Origin: Alistipes sp.
GTDB lineage: Bacteria > Bacteroidota > Bacteroidia > Bacteroidales > Rikenellaceae
Direction of reading: 5' to 3'
Length of the DNA stretch: 64,000 nucleotides
NCBI GenBank assembly: GCA_017629145.1
Contig: JAGBXR010000022.1
Location: 1 to 64,000, forward strand
Shown in pieces: positions 27,350 to 36,643 of this stretch. The notes below the pieces were generated by a model. The model saw nothing but the letters and a program-made list of their open reading frames with translations. It made no database searches and was not told where the DNA came from. How positions within the stretch are numbered: position 1 is the first letter of the stretch; each line of letters starts with the position of its first letter. Both the position numbers and the translations under genes were made by a program.

Positions 27350-28087
27350 ATGACAAACCTAATTATCGACATAGGCAACAGCCGCGCAAAGGCGGCTGTT
27401 ATGAGCGAGGGTTGCTCGGCGGTGGAGTATGTCACTAAGGAGTGTAGCGAAGCGTGGCTCGAACAGCTGTTTTCTCTTCATTCGGCTATCGACAGGGCTA
27501 TAGTCTCTTCTACGGGCATCGACACCGCGTGGATATGCCGATGGCTTGAGCAGCGCGTGGAGTATGTCGTGGCGTTTAGCCCTGCAACAACGCCTCTGCC
27601 TATCGGCAATGACTACCTCACGCCCGAGACGCTGGGTGCGGATCGCATAGCTGCGGCTGTGGGTGTATGGGCGATGTATGGCGAAGGCGATGTGCTGATT
27701 GTTGACTTCGGTACGGCGATAACTATCGACTACGTCGAGGGTGGTCGCTTCAAGGGCGGTAACATATCGCCAGGTATGACCACTCGCTTTAGAGCGCTAC
27801 GCGATTATACGGCGCGTCTGCCTCTATGCTCGGCTACTGAAGAGGTTTTGGTCTATGGTCGAACCACTCGCGAGGCCATCGAGCAGGGCGTTATGCAAGG
27901 CATAACACACGAGATTGAGGGCTATATCACGTCTTTTTCGCAAGAAAAAGAGAAAATTTACACAATTTTCACCGGAGGTGATGCAAAATATTTTGTAAAG
28001 AGAATTAAAAACGCGATATTTGCAGACTGTGAACCGGTTATTTTCGGTCTCAACACAATTTTGGACTATAATGCGAAGAGGAGATAA
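27350..28087 (+). CDS. coaX: Type III pantothenate kinase
   Basis: First enzyme of coenzyme A synthesis, phosphorylating pantothenate; the type III form is not feedback-inhibited by CoA and needs a monovalent cation. It has 245 residues. Motifs: LIIDIGNSRAKAA (phosphate 1), PETLGADRIAAAVG (substrate), VDFGTAITIDYV (phosphate 2), GGNISPGM and TGGDA. It starts 3 nt after mfd and overlaps the start of the outer membrane protein gene by 17 nt. panB, another gene of this pathway, lies 17 kb away. Confidence 0.96.
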   Translation: MTNLIIDIGNSRAKAAVMSEGCSAVEYVTKECSEAWLEQLFSLHSAIDRAIVSSTGIDTAWICRWLEQRVEYVVAFSPATTPLPIGNDYLTPETLGADRIAAAVGVWAMYGEGDVLIVDFGTAITIDYVEGGRFKGGNISPGMTTRFRALRDYTARLPLCSATEEVLVYGRTTREAIEQGVMQGITHEIEGYITSFSQEKEKIYTIFTGGDAKYFVKRIKNAIFADCEPVIFGLNTILDYNAKRR

Positions 28088-29480
28088 GTTGACATATTTG
28101 GTTGTTGTGGTCGTTGCTTTTGTGGCAATGATGTTCCCACACACCCTTTCGGCACAAACCAGCAGTATCAATGCCTACTCGCCATACTCAATGTATGGCC
28201 CGGGTGAGTTGCTCACACCAGGCAACGTACAGATGCGCTCGATGGGTGGTATCGGTATCGGTCTGCGCGCAGTAGGTCAGATCAACGCACAAAACCCAGC
28301 GGCCGCGAGTATGATACCTCGCCGAAGCTTCTTGTTTGATGCAGGTTTCGATGCTACGCATTTTCGTAATCACCAGTCGAAGTTCGACGCAAGTGGTCAG
28401 AAGGTAGACAACGCAAGGACTGTATACAACACCATCAATATCCACAACATAGCTATTGCGTTGCCACTCGCAAAGAACGTGGGTCTAAACCTTACGGTAG
28501 CTCCCTACAGCAGCGTGGGATACAAGCTCAAGGAGATGGACGAGCAGGCGGATAACTGGGCAGATATCGGTCGTGTGATGTATGTGCACAGCGGCGAAGG
28601 CGATATTACGGAGGTTAAGCTCTCGGTAGGTTGGGCCATCACGCGCCACATCTCTATCGGTGTTGCGGCCAAGTATTTCTGGGGCTACATCGAGCGAAAC
28701 TACTCTACGGAGTTTGCCAATGTGATTACAGGTTCGGGAAGTTATGCTCCAACGGTGGGTGTGGATCGCTATGTTGTCAACAACTTCAAGATGCAGGCGG
28801 GAGCGCAAGTTAGCTTCATCAGCAATGAGAATAGACTCCTTACGTTGGGTCTTACCTACGATTTGGGAGGTAAGCTCAATCCAAAGAAGGAGAGTTACGT
28901 ATATACTAACAGCGTGGTCAACAGCATCAATCCCTATCCCGTACGCGATCGCATTCAGACCCTCGATTTGTGTGTTCCCCACGAGGTTGGCGCAGGTCTC
29001 TACTATGCCGACCGTATGATTACCTGGGGTTTGGACTACAAATATGCAGCCTGGGGCTTGGCCAACGACGACTACTCGGAGAGTATAGCCTCTGGCGACC
29101 AGGTTGTGGCATACACCGATACCCACACCATCAAGGCTGGTTTCGAGATTACGCCACGCCGTACCGATGTGCGTAACTATCTGAATCGTGTCTCGTATCG
29201 TGTCGGTGCGCGTTTGGGTAACTACTACCAGACGTTTGCAGGCCAGAGAGTCAACCAGATGGCTTTGACCGTAGGTTTGGGTTTCCCTATAAAGATCTGG
29301 GGTGCCTCGTCAATCAACCTCGGTTTCGAGTATGGTCGCTACTCATCGCCATCGGCGGTGCAGATTTCGGGTGCCAAGGTTGGTATGGTTACGCAGAACT
29401 ACTACAAGATATTCGTTGGCTTCAGCCTCTTCTCGGCAGATGTATCAGACCACTGGTTCGTACGTCAGAAGTACAACTAA
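28071..29480 (+). CDS. Outer membrane beta-barrel protein of the coaX-lptC cluster
   Basis: A 469-residue secreted protein. The ATG at 28071 is chosen because it gives a signal peptide (hydrophobic segment about residues 9-21, cut after LSAQ); the frame is open to 28020 but that part lacks a signal. The mature sequence opens SSINAYSPYSMYGPGEL and has many amphipathic strands with aromatic ends (VGLNLTVAPYSSVGYKL, AITRHISIGVAAKYFWGYIE), like FadL/OmpP1-type barrels; it ends FVRQKYN. It is conserved in this gene neighbourhood in Bacteroidales. The substrate is unknown. Confidence 0.83.
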   Translation: MRRGDKLTYLVVVVVAFVAMMFPHTLSAQTSSINAYSPYSMYGPGELLTPGNVQMRSMGGIGIGLRAVGQINAQNPAAASMIPRRSFLFDAGFDATHFRNHQSKFDASGQKVDNARTVYNTINIHNIAIALPLAKNVGLNLTVAPYSSVGYKLKEMDEQADNWADIGRVMYVHSGEGDITEVKLSVGWAITRHISIGVAAKYFWGYIERNYSTEFANVITGSGSYAPTVGVDRYVVNNFKMQAGAQVSFISNENRLLTLGLTYDLGGKLNPKKESYVYTNSVVNSINPYPVRDRIQTLDLCVPHEVGAGLYYADRMITWGLDYKYAAWGLANDDYSESIASGDQVVAYTDTHTIKAGFEITPRRTDVRNYLNRVSYRVGARLGNYYQTFAGQRVNQMALTVGLGFPIKIWGASSINLGFEYGRYSSPSAVQISGAKVGMVTQNYYKIFVGFSLFSADVSDHWFVRQKYN

Positions 29481-29558
29481 TCGCTGCGAATGGCTGGTGT
29501 GTGTACCAGACCGAATGTGAGTGAAAACTACGAAAAACAAACAAAATAAAAACTAACT

Positions 29559-30905
29559 ATGAAAAGTGTAAAGATTCTTTTGTCTGCTGTCTTGATGATG
29601 GCTGGCGTATCAGCTTCGGCACAGGACTTCAGCGATGATGCCAAGTATGGTATTTGGGGTGCAACAGTTGAGGAGCGTGCATCAAACATCGGTGCAAGTA
29701 ACTACCTCAAGGATGAACTTGATGCAAAGAACTATGATGCAGCAACCGTTTATCTTCAGCAGTTGCTTAACAACTGTCCTGCAGCTTCGCAGCAGACATT
29801 CGCACGTGGTGTAACCCTCTACAAGAACAAGGCTAACCGCGCACGTACCATCGATCAGAAGAAGGTCTATATCGACTCTATTCTTCTTATCTATGACCTT
29901 CGTTTGGAGTACTTCGGTAACCACCCAAAGAATGGTAAGGACTATATCCTCGATATGAAGGCTCGTGATATGCTCCGCTACTGCACAACAAACCGTCCTT
30001 TGTTGCGCGCAGGTCTTAAGGCAGCAGTTGATGCAGCTTTGGAGAGCGGCCGTATCCACTACGATATCGCATCGAGCTACTTTAAGTACTTGTGCGAGGA
30101 TTTCGAGTATGACGATGCTGTAACTAGCGATATGATCTTGTTTGAGTATGAGCGTCTTACTCCAGTATTTGCGGAGGTATCGGCAGAGGACGAGCAGTAC
30201 AAGGAGATCTTCGAGACAAGCTTCGGTACAAGTGGTGCTGCAAGCTGCGAGAACCTCGAGGCACTCTTCAGCGCAAAGCTCGCTGCTGATCCAGAGAACC
30301 AGGAGCTCTTGTCACAGGCTGTAGCTCTTATGTCACGTGCGCAGTGTACAAGCGATTTCTTCTTTGCTACTACCGAGAAGTACTACACTGTGAAGCCATC
30401 TTCAGAGACTGCATTGTTCCTTGCACAGGGCTTCCAGGGTCGTGGCGAGAACGATAAGGCGTTGAAGTACTTGCGTGAGGCACTCGCAGTGGAGACTTCA
30501 CCATCAGCAAAGGAGCCTCTCTACGTTCAGATCGCTCTTATCGAGATTGGTAACCAGAACTACACCGCTGCAGCAGAGGCAGCTCGTGAGTTGCGCAACA
30601 TCAATCCAGAGAACGGTTACGCATACTTCATCCTCGGTCAGTGCTACGCATCGACAACTTGTCCTGATGATAAGATCGGTGGTGCATCGGTTTACTGGGC
30701 AGCATACGACGCTATGGCACAGGCTGTTAACCTCCTTAAGGATGTTCCAGAGGTACAGAAGGCAGCACAGCAGCTTATGAACGCTTATCGCGGTGCATTC
30801 CCTGTTCAGGAGTCTTGCTTCTTCGCGGAGCTCACAGCTGGCGATCGCTACACTATCACTTGCGGCTTTGCAGCAGGTCAGTCAACAACAGTACGTTACC
30901 GCTAA
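29559..30905 (+). CDS. Secreted tetratricopeptide-repeat protein
   Basis: A 448-residue protein with signal peptide (cut after ASASAQ). It is almost entirely helical with degenerate TPR units; clearest near 285-360 (GRGENDKALKYLREALAVE, QIALIEIGNQNYTAAAEAA, AYFILGQCYAS). Codon choice (GCA, CTT, GTT, few TCG) resembles that of nusA and infB and suggests high expression. It is part of the Bacteroidales envelope cluster between an outer membrane protein and lptC. Probably a periplasmic scaffold; partners unknown. Confidence 0.85.
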   Translation: MKSVKILLSAVLMMAGVSASAQDFSDDAKYGIWGATVEERASNIGASNYLKDELDAKNYDAATVYLQQLLNNCPAASQQTFARGVTLYKNKANRARTIDQKKVYIDSILLIYDLRLEYFGNHPKNGKDYILDMKARDMLRYCTTNRPLLRAGLKAAVDAALESGRIHYDIASSYFKYLCEDFEYDDAVTSDMILFEYERLTPVFAEVSAEDEQYKEIFETSFGTSGAASCENLEALFSAKLAADPENQELLSQAVALMSRAQCTSDFFFATTEKYYTVKPSSETALFLAQGFQGRGENDKALKYLREALAVETSPSAKEPLYVQIALIEIGNQNYTAAAEAARELRNINPENGYAYFILGQCYASTTCPDDKIGGASVYWAAYDAMAQAVNLLKDVPEVQKAAQQLMNAYRGAFPVQESCFFAELTAGDRYTITCGFAAGQSTTVRYR

Positions 30906-30927
30906 TTTGTCGACTTTATAGACAATT

Positions 30928-31989
30928 ATGTCGCGTAGTATAAGCAGATATGCATTGATAGCACTCTCCATCCTGGGGAGTGCTACATTGCTATTCTCGT
31001 GTGGCAAGAAACACGCTTCTGTAAATTACGACTACGAGACACTCCTTACCGAGTCGAGCGAAAATCGCACGATAACGATGATGGAGAATGGACAGCGTTC
31101 CTATGTATTCTCTGCACCGCTTATCGAGGGATATAGTATGGCGACAAACCCCTACCAGGAGTTTCGCCGTGGTATATTTATGACAACATTTACGTCTGAC
31201 TCTCTGTCGCTTGTCGACGCAACGATCAAGGCCCAGTATGCCATCTACTACGAGCGTCAGAAGCTATGGGAGGCCAAGGGTAATGTTGTGATAAACAAGT
31301 TCAACCGCTCGGAGAAGGATACAACAGTTACGGATACCACAAAGATATATACACAGCAACTCTTCTGGAATGCCACTACGGAGAAGATATACTCGAACGT
31401 AGATACCAAGGTATTGCAGAAGGATGGTTGGCATTTTGGCGTTGGCTTCGAGGCCGACGAGGGTCTGAAGAATATCCACTTCAGACGTTATAGCTCCGAG
31501 GTGGAGTTCGATGCTACCCCTACGCCAAAGGCCGATAAGGGCGAGGAGTCGGATGTTCAGGCCGAGTCGAAGTCCGAGCCAAAGAGTGAGGATAAGGGTG
31601 CGTCGAAGGACTCGAAGAAGGAGGAGTCTTTGTCGCGCGATGCAAGGGCGAAGATAGCTACATCCCAGCCTATGCAGAAGATCGACAGCAAGGCCCAGTC
31701 GGAGATAGGTCTTAAGGCGCAGGGAGCCAAGGCTGCGCAGGGTGCGAAGAGTACTCCCGACAGAAAGGGCGTGGAGTCTTCGGCACAGATGCGTCCAACA
31801 TCGCAGCAGGATAGGGTGCAGCTTGGCGCGACGGCAGGTCCTGACAGAAAGGTGCAGGATGCTGTGCGCCCCACGATGGAGCTTAACTCGGGTATCAGTA
31901 ATCTAAAAATGGAGTCGGGCAGTGAACTTAAGCGCCCAGATTTTGAGCGCGATTCGCAGCTCAATGCCGAGACTTCAAAGAAGAAATAG
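30928..31989 (+). CDS. lptC: LPS transport protein LptC with long C-terminal extension
   Basis: The LptC domain passes lipopolysaccharide from LptB2FG to LptA across the periplasm. The N-terminus is a lipoprotein signal (C25 in LLFSCGKK) rather than the plain membrane anchor of E. coli LptC, as is common in this phylum. The LptC beta-jellyroll spans about 40-195 (YEMTT-like GIFMTTFTSDS, WEAKGNVVI, IYSNVDTKV). Residues from about 197 to 353 form a low-complexity tail of Lys, Ser, Glu, Ala and Gln (KADKGEESDVQAESKSEPKS), not typical for the family. Position 22 nt after the TPR gene fits the cluster. Confidence 0.88.
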   Translation: MSRSISRYALIALSILGSATLLFSCGKKHASVNYDYETLLTESSENRTITMMENGQRSYVFSAPLIEGYSMATNPYQEFRRGIFMTTFTSDSLSLVDATIKAQYAIYYERQKLWEAKGNVVINKFNRSEKDTTVTDTTKIYTQQLFWNATTEKIYSNVDTKVLQKDGWHFGVGFEADEGLKNIHFRRYSSEVEFDATPTPKADKGEESDVQAESKSEPKSEDKGASKDSKKEESLSRDARAKIATSQPMQKIDSKAQSEIGLKAQGAKAAQGAKSTPDRKGVESSAQMRPTSQQDRVQLGATAGPDRKVQDAVRPTMELNSGISNLKMESGSELKRPDFERDSQLNAETSKKK

Positions 31990-32105
31990 CCCCGAATCAT
32001 CGGCCTGCGCCCGATGCGTGGTGACGATGGTCTGTGGTTTTATATAATATATAGGTATAGCCCAGCAATGAATGGGCTGATTGTCGAGATATAAACTTAA
32101 ATATA

Positions 32106-33340
32106 ATGGGTGCAACGCTAATTACGATAGCCGTGATGCTGATGTTTTCGGCATTCTTCTCGGGTATGGAGATCGCCTTCCTTGGGCGTAACCGACTGCG
32201 CGAGGAGATTGACCGTCAGCACAACCCATTGTTTGGCCGTATCTCGGATATCTTCGCTCACAACGCCGGAAACTATATTACGACAATCCTCGTGGGAAAC
32301 AACATCGCACTTGTCATCTACTCTATGTCGATGTCGGTGCTGCTTGTCGAGTTGTTCGATATGCAGAATGCGCTGTTGCAGACCATTATATCGACTGTCG
32401 TAATCCTCTTCCTTGGAGAGTATATCCCAAGTCGGTTGTTAAGCGCAATCCGAATTTCTACTACGAGATATTCTCGGTGGTGATGTATCTCTTCTACATC
32501 ATTCTATATCCCGTTTCGCGCCTCACTACACTCATCTCGTTTGGTTTGATACGCCTTACGGGTCGTCGTATCGAGCAGCGCAACGAGCCTGCGGAGTTCA
32601 ATCGCAACGATTTGGCTTCGCTTGTCGAGGATGAGAATGTCGAGGTACAGCTCGAGGATGAGGCCGACATACGTCTGTTCCAGAATGCGCTGGACTTTGC
32701 CGACCTGCGCGTCAGGGACTGTATGGTGCGTCGTGTCGATGTCGAGGCTGTAGATCTGGAGTCTACATCTATTGAGGAGCTTACCGAGCGTTTTATCGAG
32801 ACTCACTTCTCGCGAATCTTCGTATGGCACGACTCTATCGACAATATCATCGGATATGTCAATTCGAAGAGTCTGTTTGAGAATCCTTCGCAGATTTCCG
32901 ATATTATCATCAAGACGATATATGTCGCCGAGACTATGCCGTTGCAGGCTATGCTCGAGACCTTTACCAAGCGTAAGGCAAGCATTGCGGTGGTCATCGA
33001 CGAGTTCGGTGGCACGGCCGGTATCATCTCTTTGGAGGATGTGCTGGAGCAGATTTTCGGTGAGATTGAGGATGAGCACGATGTGCAGGAGATGGTTGAG
33101 AAGCAGACGGGCGAGGGCGAGTGGGTATTCTCGGCACGCCTCGAGGTGGAGTATCTCAACGAGCGCTACGAGCTGGGAATCACGGAGAGCGAGGAGTACG
33201 ACACGCTGGCTGGATATATCATCTCGGCATATGGTCGTATACCGCAAGAGGGCGAGGAGCTACGCGCCGAGAAGTTCGAGATAAAGATTCTCAAGCGCGA
33301 GCAGTCGCGTCTCGATTTGGTATCGTTGAAGAGGCTGTAA
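32106..33340 (+). pseudogene. CNNM/HCC (GldE-like) CBS-domain membrane protein, frameshifted
   Basis: Two overlapping ORFs (32106-32483 and 32477-33340) together make one DUF21-CBS-CorC_HlyC protein. The first part holds the membrane DUF21 domain (FSAFFSGMEIAFLGRNRL); the second continues VVMYLFYIILYPVS, two CBS motifs, VVIDEFGGTAG and the CorC_HlyC tail. At 32426-32431 the frame breaks: the second frame, read back, gives KSVVKRNPNFYYEIFS, exactly what the family has after GEYIP. One base is missing from CCC or AA. No canonical slippery site is present. It is a real mutation or a sequencing/assembly slip; the intact protein would be about 412 residues. Related proteins act in Mg2+/metal transport or, as GldE, in gliding/T9SS. 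Confidence 0.85.
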
Positions 33341-33381
33341 TAGGGCGAAAACGAGCCTTATAGCAAAAAAAGAGGTTAAGG

Positions 33382-33413
33382 TTGTGTAGTTTGACAAAAA
33401 ATTACTACCTTTG
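33382..33413 (+). promoter_or_regulatory. Promoter of the PpiD-like gene
   Basis: TTG (33382-33384), a 21-nt spacer, then TACCTTTG (33406-33413). It lies 48 nt before the ATG, so this gene has its own start in addition to any read-through from the cluster. Confidence 0.7.
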
Positions 33414-33461
33414 GGGGTTTTATTGGCAGAAACGACAAAAAATAATAAATAATAAAATCTT

Positions 33462-35423
33462 ATGGCAACATTAAACACACTTAGAACTAAGTATGGCATT
33501 GTACTCTCTATCGTCATTGCCATCGTTCTTTTGGCATTCATTTTGGGTGACCAGCTCAGCTACCGTGGCAACCGCGGCGAGATCGTAGATGAGACAGTTA
33601 TGACAATCGCTGGTAAGGATGTTAAGGCATCGGAGTATGCACAGTTAAACTCTTACCTCAGCGAGGCACTCCGCAACAGCGGTACATCGCAGGATCAGAT
33701 TGCAAACATCGCATCTGGCTCATTCGTCTATGACAACTTCACAGCTCCTGCAGCTGCAGAGATCGGTTTGTCAGTAAGTGAGGCAGAGATCGACGCTTAC
33801 GCTGTTGAGTTTGGTCAGCGCGTAGCAACACAGCTTCAGCAGTTCGGCTGGCCAGCAGACCAGATCGAGCCTATGGTACGCTACCAGTGGGAGCTCGAGA
33901 CTATCTCTGTTGAGCAGTCACTCACACAGAACAAGCTCGAGGCAGTATTCGCAGCTGCTGGTTATGTAAACCGTCTTGAGGCAGAGCAGAAGCTCCGTCA
34001 GGAGAACCTCACATTTGACGGTCGCTATACTATGGTACCTTACACTGCAGCTGGCGAGGTAGAGGTTACCGAGGCAGAGATCGATGCATACTACGAGGCA
34101 CACCGCGAGCAGAACCCATCGTTCGGTAGCCGTACACTCCGCTATGTAGCGTTCAATATCGAGGCAACAGAGGAGGACAAGGCTGCTATCGAGGCAAGCA
34201 TTATGGATGTAGACAAGGCTGTAGCTGCAGCTAACGGCGATGTTGAGGCTATCAAGCGTGCAGTTCGCGCTATCGGTGGCAAGGCAGACAACTACAAGCT
34301 CCACAGCTCACTCGATGCAAAGGTTGCTGATGCACTCAAGGCAAAGAAGCAGTATGGCCCAGTTTTGGAGCAGGACAAGTGGACTGCAACATACCTTCTC
34401 TCAGATGTTACAGCTCCTGCAACTTTCGACTTCGAGGTAGCTATCGTTAACAACGTAATGGAGGCTAACGATCTTGTTGCAGAGCTCCAGGCTAACGGTG
34501 GTGATTTCGCGAAGCTTGCAACAGCTGTCGATACAGACACTGACAGCTGTGCAATGACTGCAATGAGCAATGTTGAGGCAAAGAATTTCATCGGTAAGAA
34601 GGTTGGTGATATCTTTACTTACACTTACAACCACAAGCCTGCTGTTGTTAAGATTACAGCTGTTGGTGAGAAGGAGCGTTTCGTACTCACAGCAGATGTT
34701 GAGAAGAGTGTTGTTGCTAGCGAGGATACTCGTAGCCGCATCGCTTCAGAGGTTGACACCTTCACAAAGAGCGCTGGCGAGAACGTTGAGAGCTTCAACG
34801 AGGCGGCTAATGCTGCTGGCTACCAGGTTAAGGCTGCTACAGCTAACCGCAACGACTACAACCCTAACTACGGTATGGGTCGCAACGTACGTGGTATCGC
34901 TAACTCGCGCAATATGGCTGTTTGGGCATACAATGCTGAGGTTGGTGCTATCCGTTCATTCCACATTGGTGACGCTATCTATGTTGCAATCATCTCTGCA
35001 GTTGACAACAACGAGTACAAGGTGAAGAATGCAGCTTTGATCGAGCGTACATTGAAGCACGACAAGCAGTTTGCAATACTCGAGTCACAGCTCGAGTTGG
35101 ATGCAGCTATCGAGGGCGCCGAGGGTGGCAAGTTCGAGGGCGTTGCGTTCGCTGCAGGTAGCGTTGATGGCAAGTTTGAGCAGGCGTTGGTAGGTGCTAT
35201 CACCTCAACACGTGAGCTTGGCGTAGCAAAGACCGTTAAGGGTCAGAACGGTGCATTCGTATTCATCGTTGACGCAATCAACGGCGAAGTAGATGCAGCT
35301 GCTGTTGAGCAGGAGCGCACACCTTTGATGACACAGCGCGAGGGTATGATGGGTCAGATGGGTGCTTCGGCTCTTATCTACAAGGCTGACATCAAGGACA
35401 ACCGCGGCGAGGGTCAGCTCTAA
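33462..35423 (+). CDS. PpiD/SurA-like periplasmic folding factor
   Basis: A 653-residue protein with one N-terminal transmembrane anchor (about 11-31), then a SurA-N-type helical region (45-190), a parvulin-like stretch (AELQANGGDFAKLATAVDTDTDS, near 345) and a C-terminal helical region. It likely assists folding of exported and outer membrane proteins at the inner membrane surface. The parvulin part lacks several signature residues as far as I can judge, so chaperone rather than prolyl isomerase activity is possible. It is the last gene of the cluster, with its own promoter and a strong terminator; codon use indicates high expression. Confidence 0.86.
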   Translation: MATLNTLRTKYGIVLSIVIAIVLLAFILGDQLSYRGNRGEIVDETVMTIAGKDVKASEYAQLNSYLSEALRNSGTSQDQIANIASGSFVYDNFTAPAAAEIGLSVSEAEIDAYAVEFGQRVATQLQQFGWPADQIEPMVRYQWELETISVEQSLTQNKLEAVFAAAGYVNRLEAEQKLRQENLTFDGRYTMVPYTAAGEVEVTEAEIDAYYEAHREQNPSFGSRTLRYVAFNIEATEEDKAAIEASIMDVDKAVAAANGDVEAIKRAVRAIGGKADNYKLHSSLDAKVADALKAKKQYGPVLEQDKWTATYLLSDVTAPATFDFEVAIVNNVMEANDLVAELQANGGDFAKLATAVDTDTDSCAMTAMSNVEAKNFIGKKVGDIFTYTYNHKPAVVKITAVGEKERFVLTADVEKSVVASEDTRSRIASEVDTFTKSAGENVESFNEAANAAGYQVKAATANRNDYNPNYGMGRNVRGIANSRNMAVWAYNAEVGAIRSFHIGDAIYVAIISAVDNNEYKVKNAALIERTLKHDKQFAILESQLELDAAIEGAEGGKFEGVAFAAGSVDGKFEQALVGAITSTRELGVAKTVKGQNGAFVFIVDAINGEVDAAAVEQERTPLMTQREGMMGQMGASALIYKADIKDNRGEGQL

Positions 35424-35449
35424 TAGCTCGACGACGCAAAAGATAGAGG

Positions 35450-35480
35450 GTGCTCAACATCGTGGATGTTGAGCACTTTC
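35450..35480 (+). terminator. Terminator after the PpiD-like gene
   Basis: A perfect 12-bp stem (35450-35461 with 35465-35476), 3-nt loop, then TTT. Confidence 0.82.
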
Positions 35481-35515
35481 GCATCTACTCACGTGAGCAA
35501 AGAGAGGGGCGATGT

Positions 35516-35546
35516 TTTGTTATTTGGTATATTTTTCGCACCTTTG
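35516..35546 (+). promoter_or_regulatory. Probable promoter of pfkA
   Basis: TTTG (35516-35519), a 19-nt spacer, then CACCTTTG (35539-35546), one base off the -7 consensus. Start codon 25 nt downstream. Confidence 0.55.
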
Positions 35547-35571
35547 TTCTTGTTAAAAAACGAGTAGATTT

Positions 35572-36552
35572 ATGGCACACATAAAATGTATCGGAGTCCT
35601 CACATCGGGTGGAGATGCTCCGGGAATGAATGCCGCAATTCGAGCGGTGACACGTGCAGCAATATATAACGGCTATCGTGTTGTAGGTATCAAGCGAGGA
35701 TACTATGGTTTGGTATATAACGAGATGGAGGAGTTTACTTCCAGGTCGGTGAGCAATATCATCCACCACGGCGGTACAATTCTCAAGACGGCACGATGCA
35801 AGGAGTTTACCACTGCCGAAGGCCGTAGGATAGCACACGACAATATGGTTGCTGCAGGTATCGATGCGCTGGTAGTTATCGGTGGCGATGGCTCGTTGAG
35901 TGGCGCACGCATCTTTGCCGAGGAGTTCGATGTCCCTGTTGTGGGTCTTCCCGGAACTATCGATAACGACCTCGGTGGTACGGATATGACCATCGGCTAC
36001 GATACTGCGCTCAACACCATTGTCGACGCAGTGGATAAGATTCGTGATACGGCTACCAGCCACGAGCGACTCTTCTTCGTGGAGGTTATGGGACATATGG
36101 CCGGCTATCTCGCGCTCAATGGTGCTATAGCATCGGGTGCCGAGGCTGCTATCATTCCCGAGATGGAGACCGAGATCGACCAGCTTGCAGATTTGGTGAG
36201 TCGCGGTTTCCGCAAGAGTAAGAACTCGGCTATTGTGCTCGTTGCCGAGAATCCCGAGACGGGAGGAGCTTTGGGCCTTGCGGAGCGTGTGAAGAGGGAG
36301 TTTCCGGAGTATGATGCGCGAGTGACGATACTCGGCCATCTGCAACGTGGTGGCTCGCCTACGGCTGCCGACCGCATCCTTGCATCGCGTATGGGTGCGC
36401 AGGCAATTACGGCCTTGTGCGAGGGTCAGCGCAACGTGATGATAGGTATCAAGAATGGAGAGTTGGTCTACGTGCCATTCTCGAAGGCAACGACAAATAA
36501 GCGCTCGATAGAGGCAGCGCAGACAGATATTGTAAAGATACTCTCCATATAA
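35572..36552 (+). CDS. pfkA: ATP-dependent 6-phosphofructokinase
   Basis: Phosphorylates fructose 6-phosphate in glycolysis. It has 326 residues, the short bacterial form. Motifs: [14 protein letters not shown] at the start, GGDGS (near 103; Gly at this place marks ATP rather than PPi users), the catalytic PGTIDNDL and the substrate region [11 protein letters not shown] second phosphofructokinase of the PPi type is encoded at 43.2 kb. It is transcribed alone or with the following outer membrane deacylase, 91 nt downstream. Confidence 0.96.
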   Translation: MAHIKCIGVLTSGGDAPGMNAAIRAVTRAAIYNGYRVVGIKRGYYGLVYNEMEEFTSRSVSNIIHHGGTILKTARCKEFTTAEGRRIAHDNMVAAGIDALVVIGGDGSLSGARIFAEEFDVPVVGLPGTIDNDLGGTDMTIGYDTALNTIVDAVDKIRDTATSHERLFFVEVMGHMAGYLALNGAIASGAEAAIIPEMETEIDQLADLVSRGFRKSKNSAIVLVAENPETGGALGLAERVKREFPEYDARVTILGHLQRGGSPTAADRILASRMGAQAITALCEGQRNVMIGIKNGELVYVPFSKATTNKRSIEAAQTDIVKILSI

Positions 36553-36643
36553 GTTTGGAGCTTGAAATATAGATAATGAAGAGACCGAATGCTTGATGCA
36601 TATGTTGCAGAAGGTGGCGGGTCTGTAAAACTTGTAAAAGTAA

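Noticed and set aside
32421..32484. Programmed -1 frameshift in the CNNM gene
   Set aside because: No X-XXY-YYZ slippery heptamer at the junction; simple base loss in a short homopolymer explains it better.
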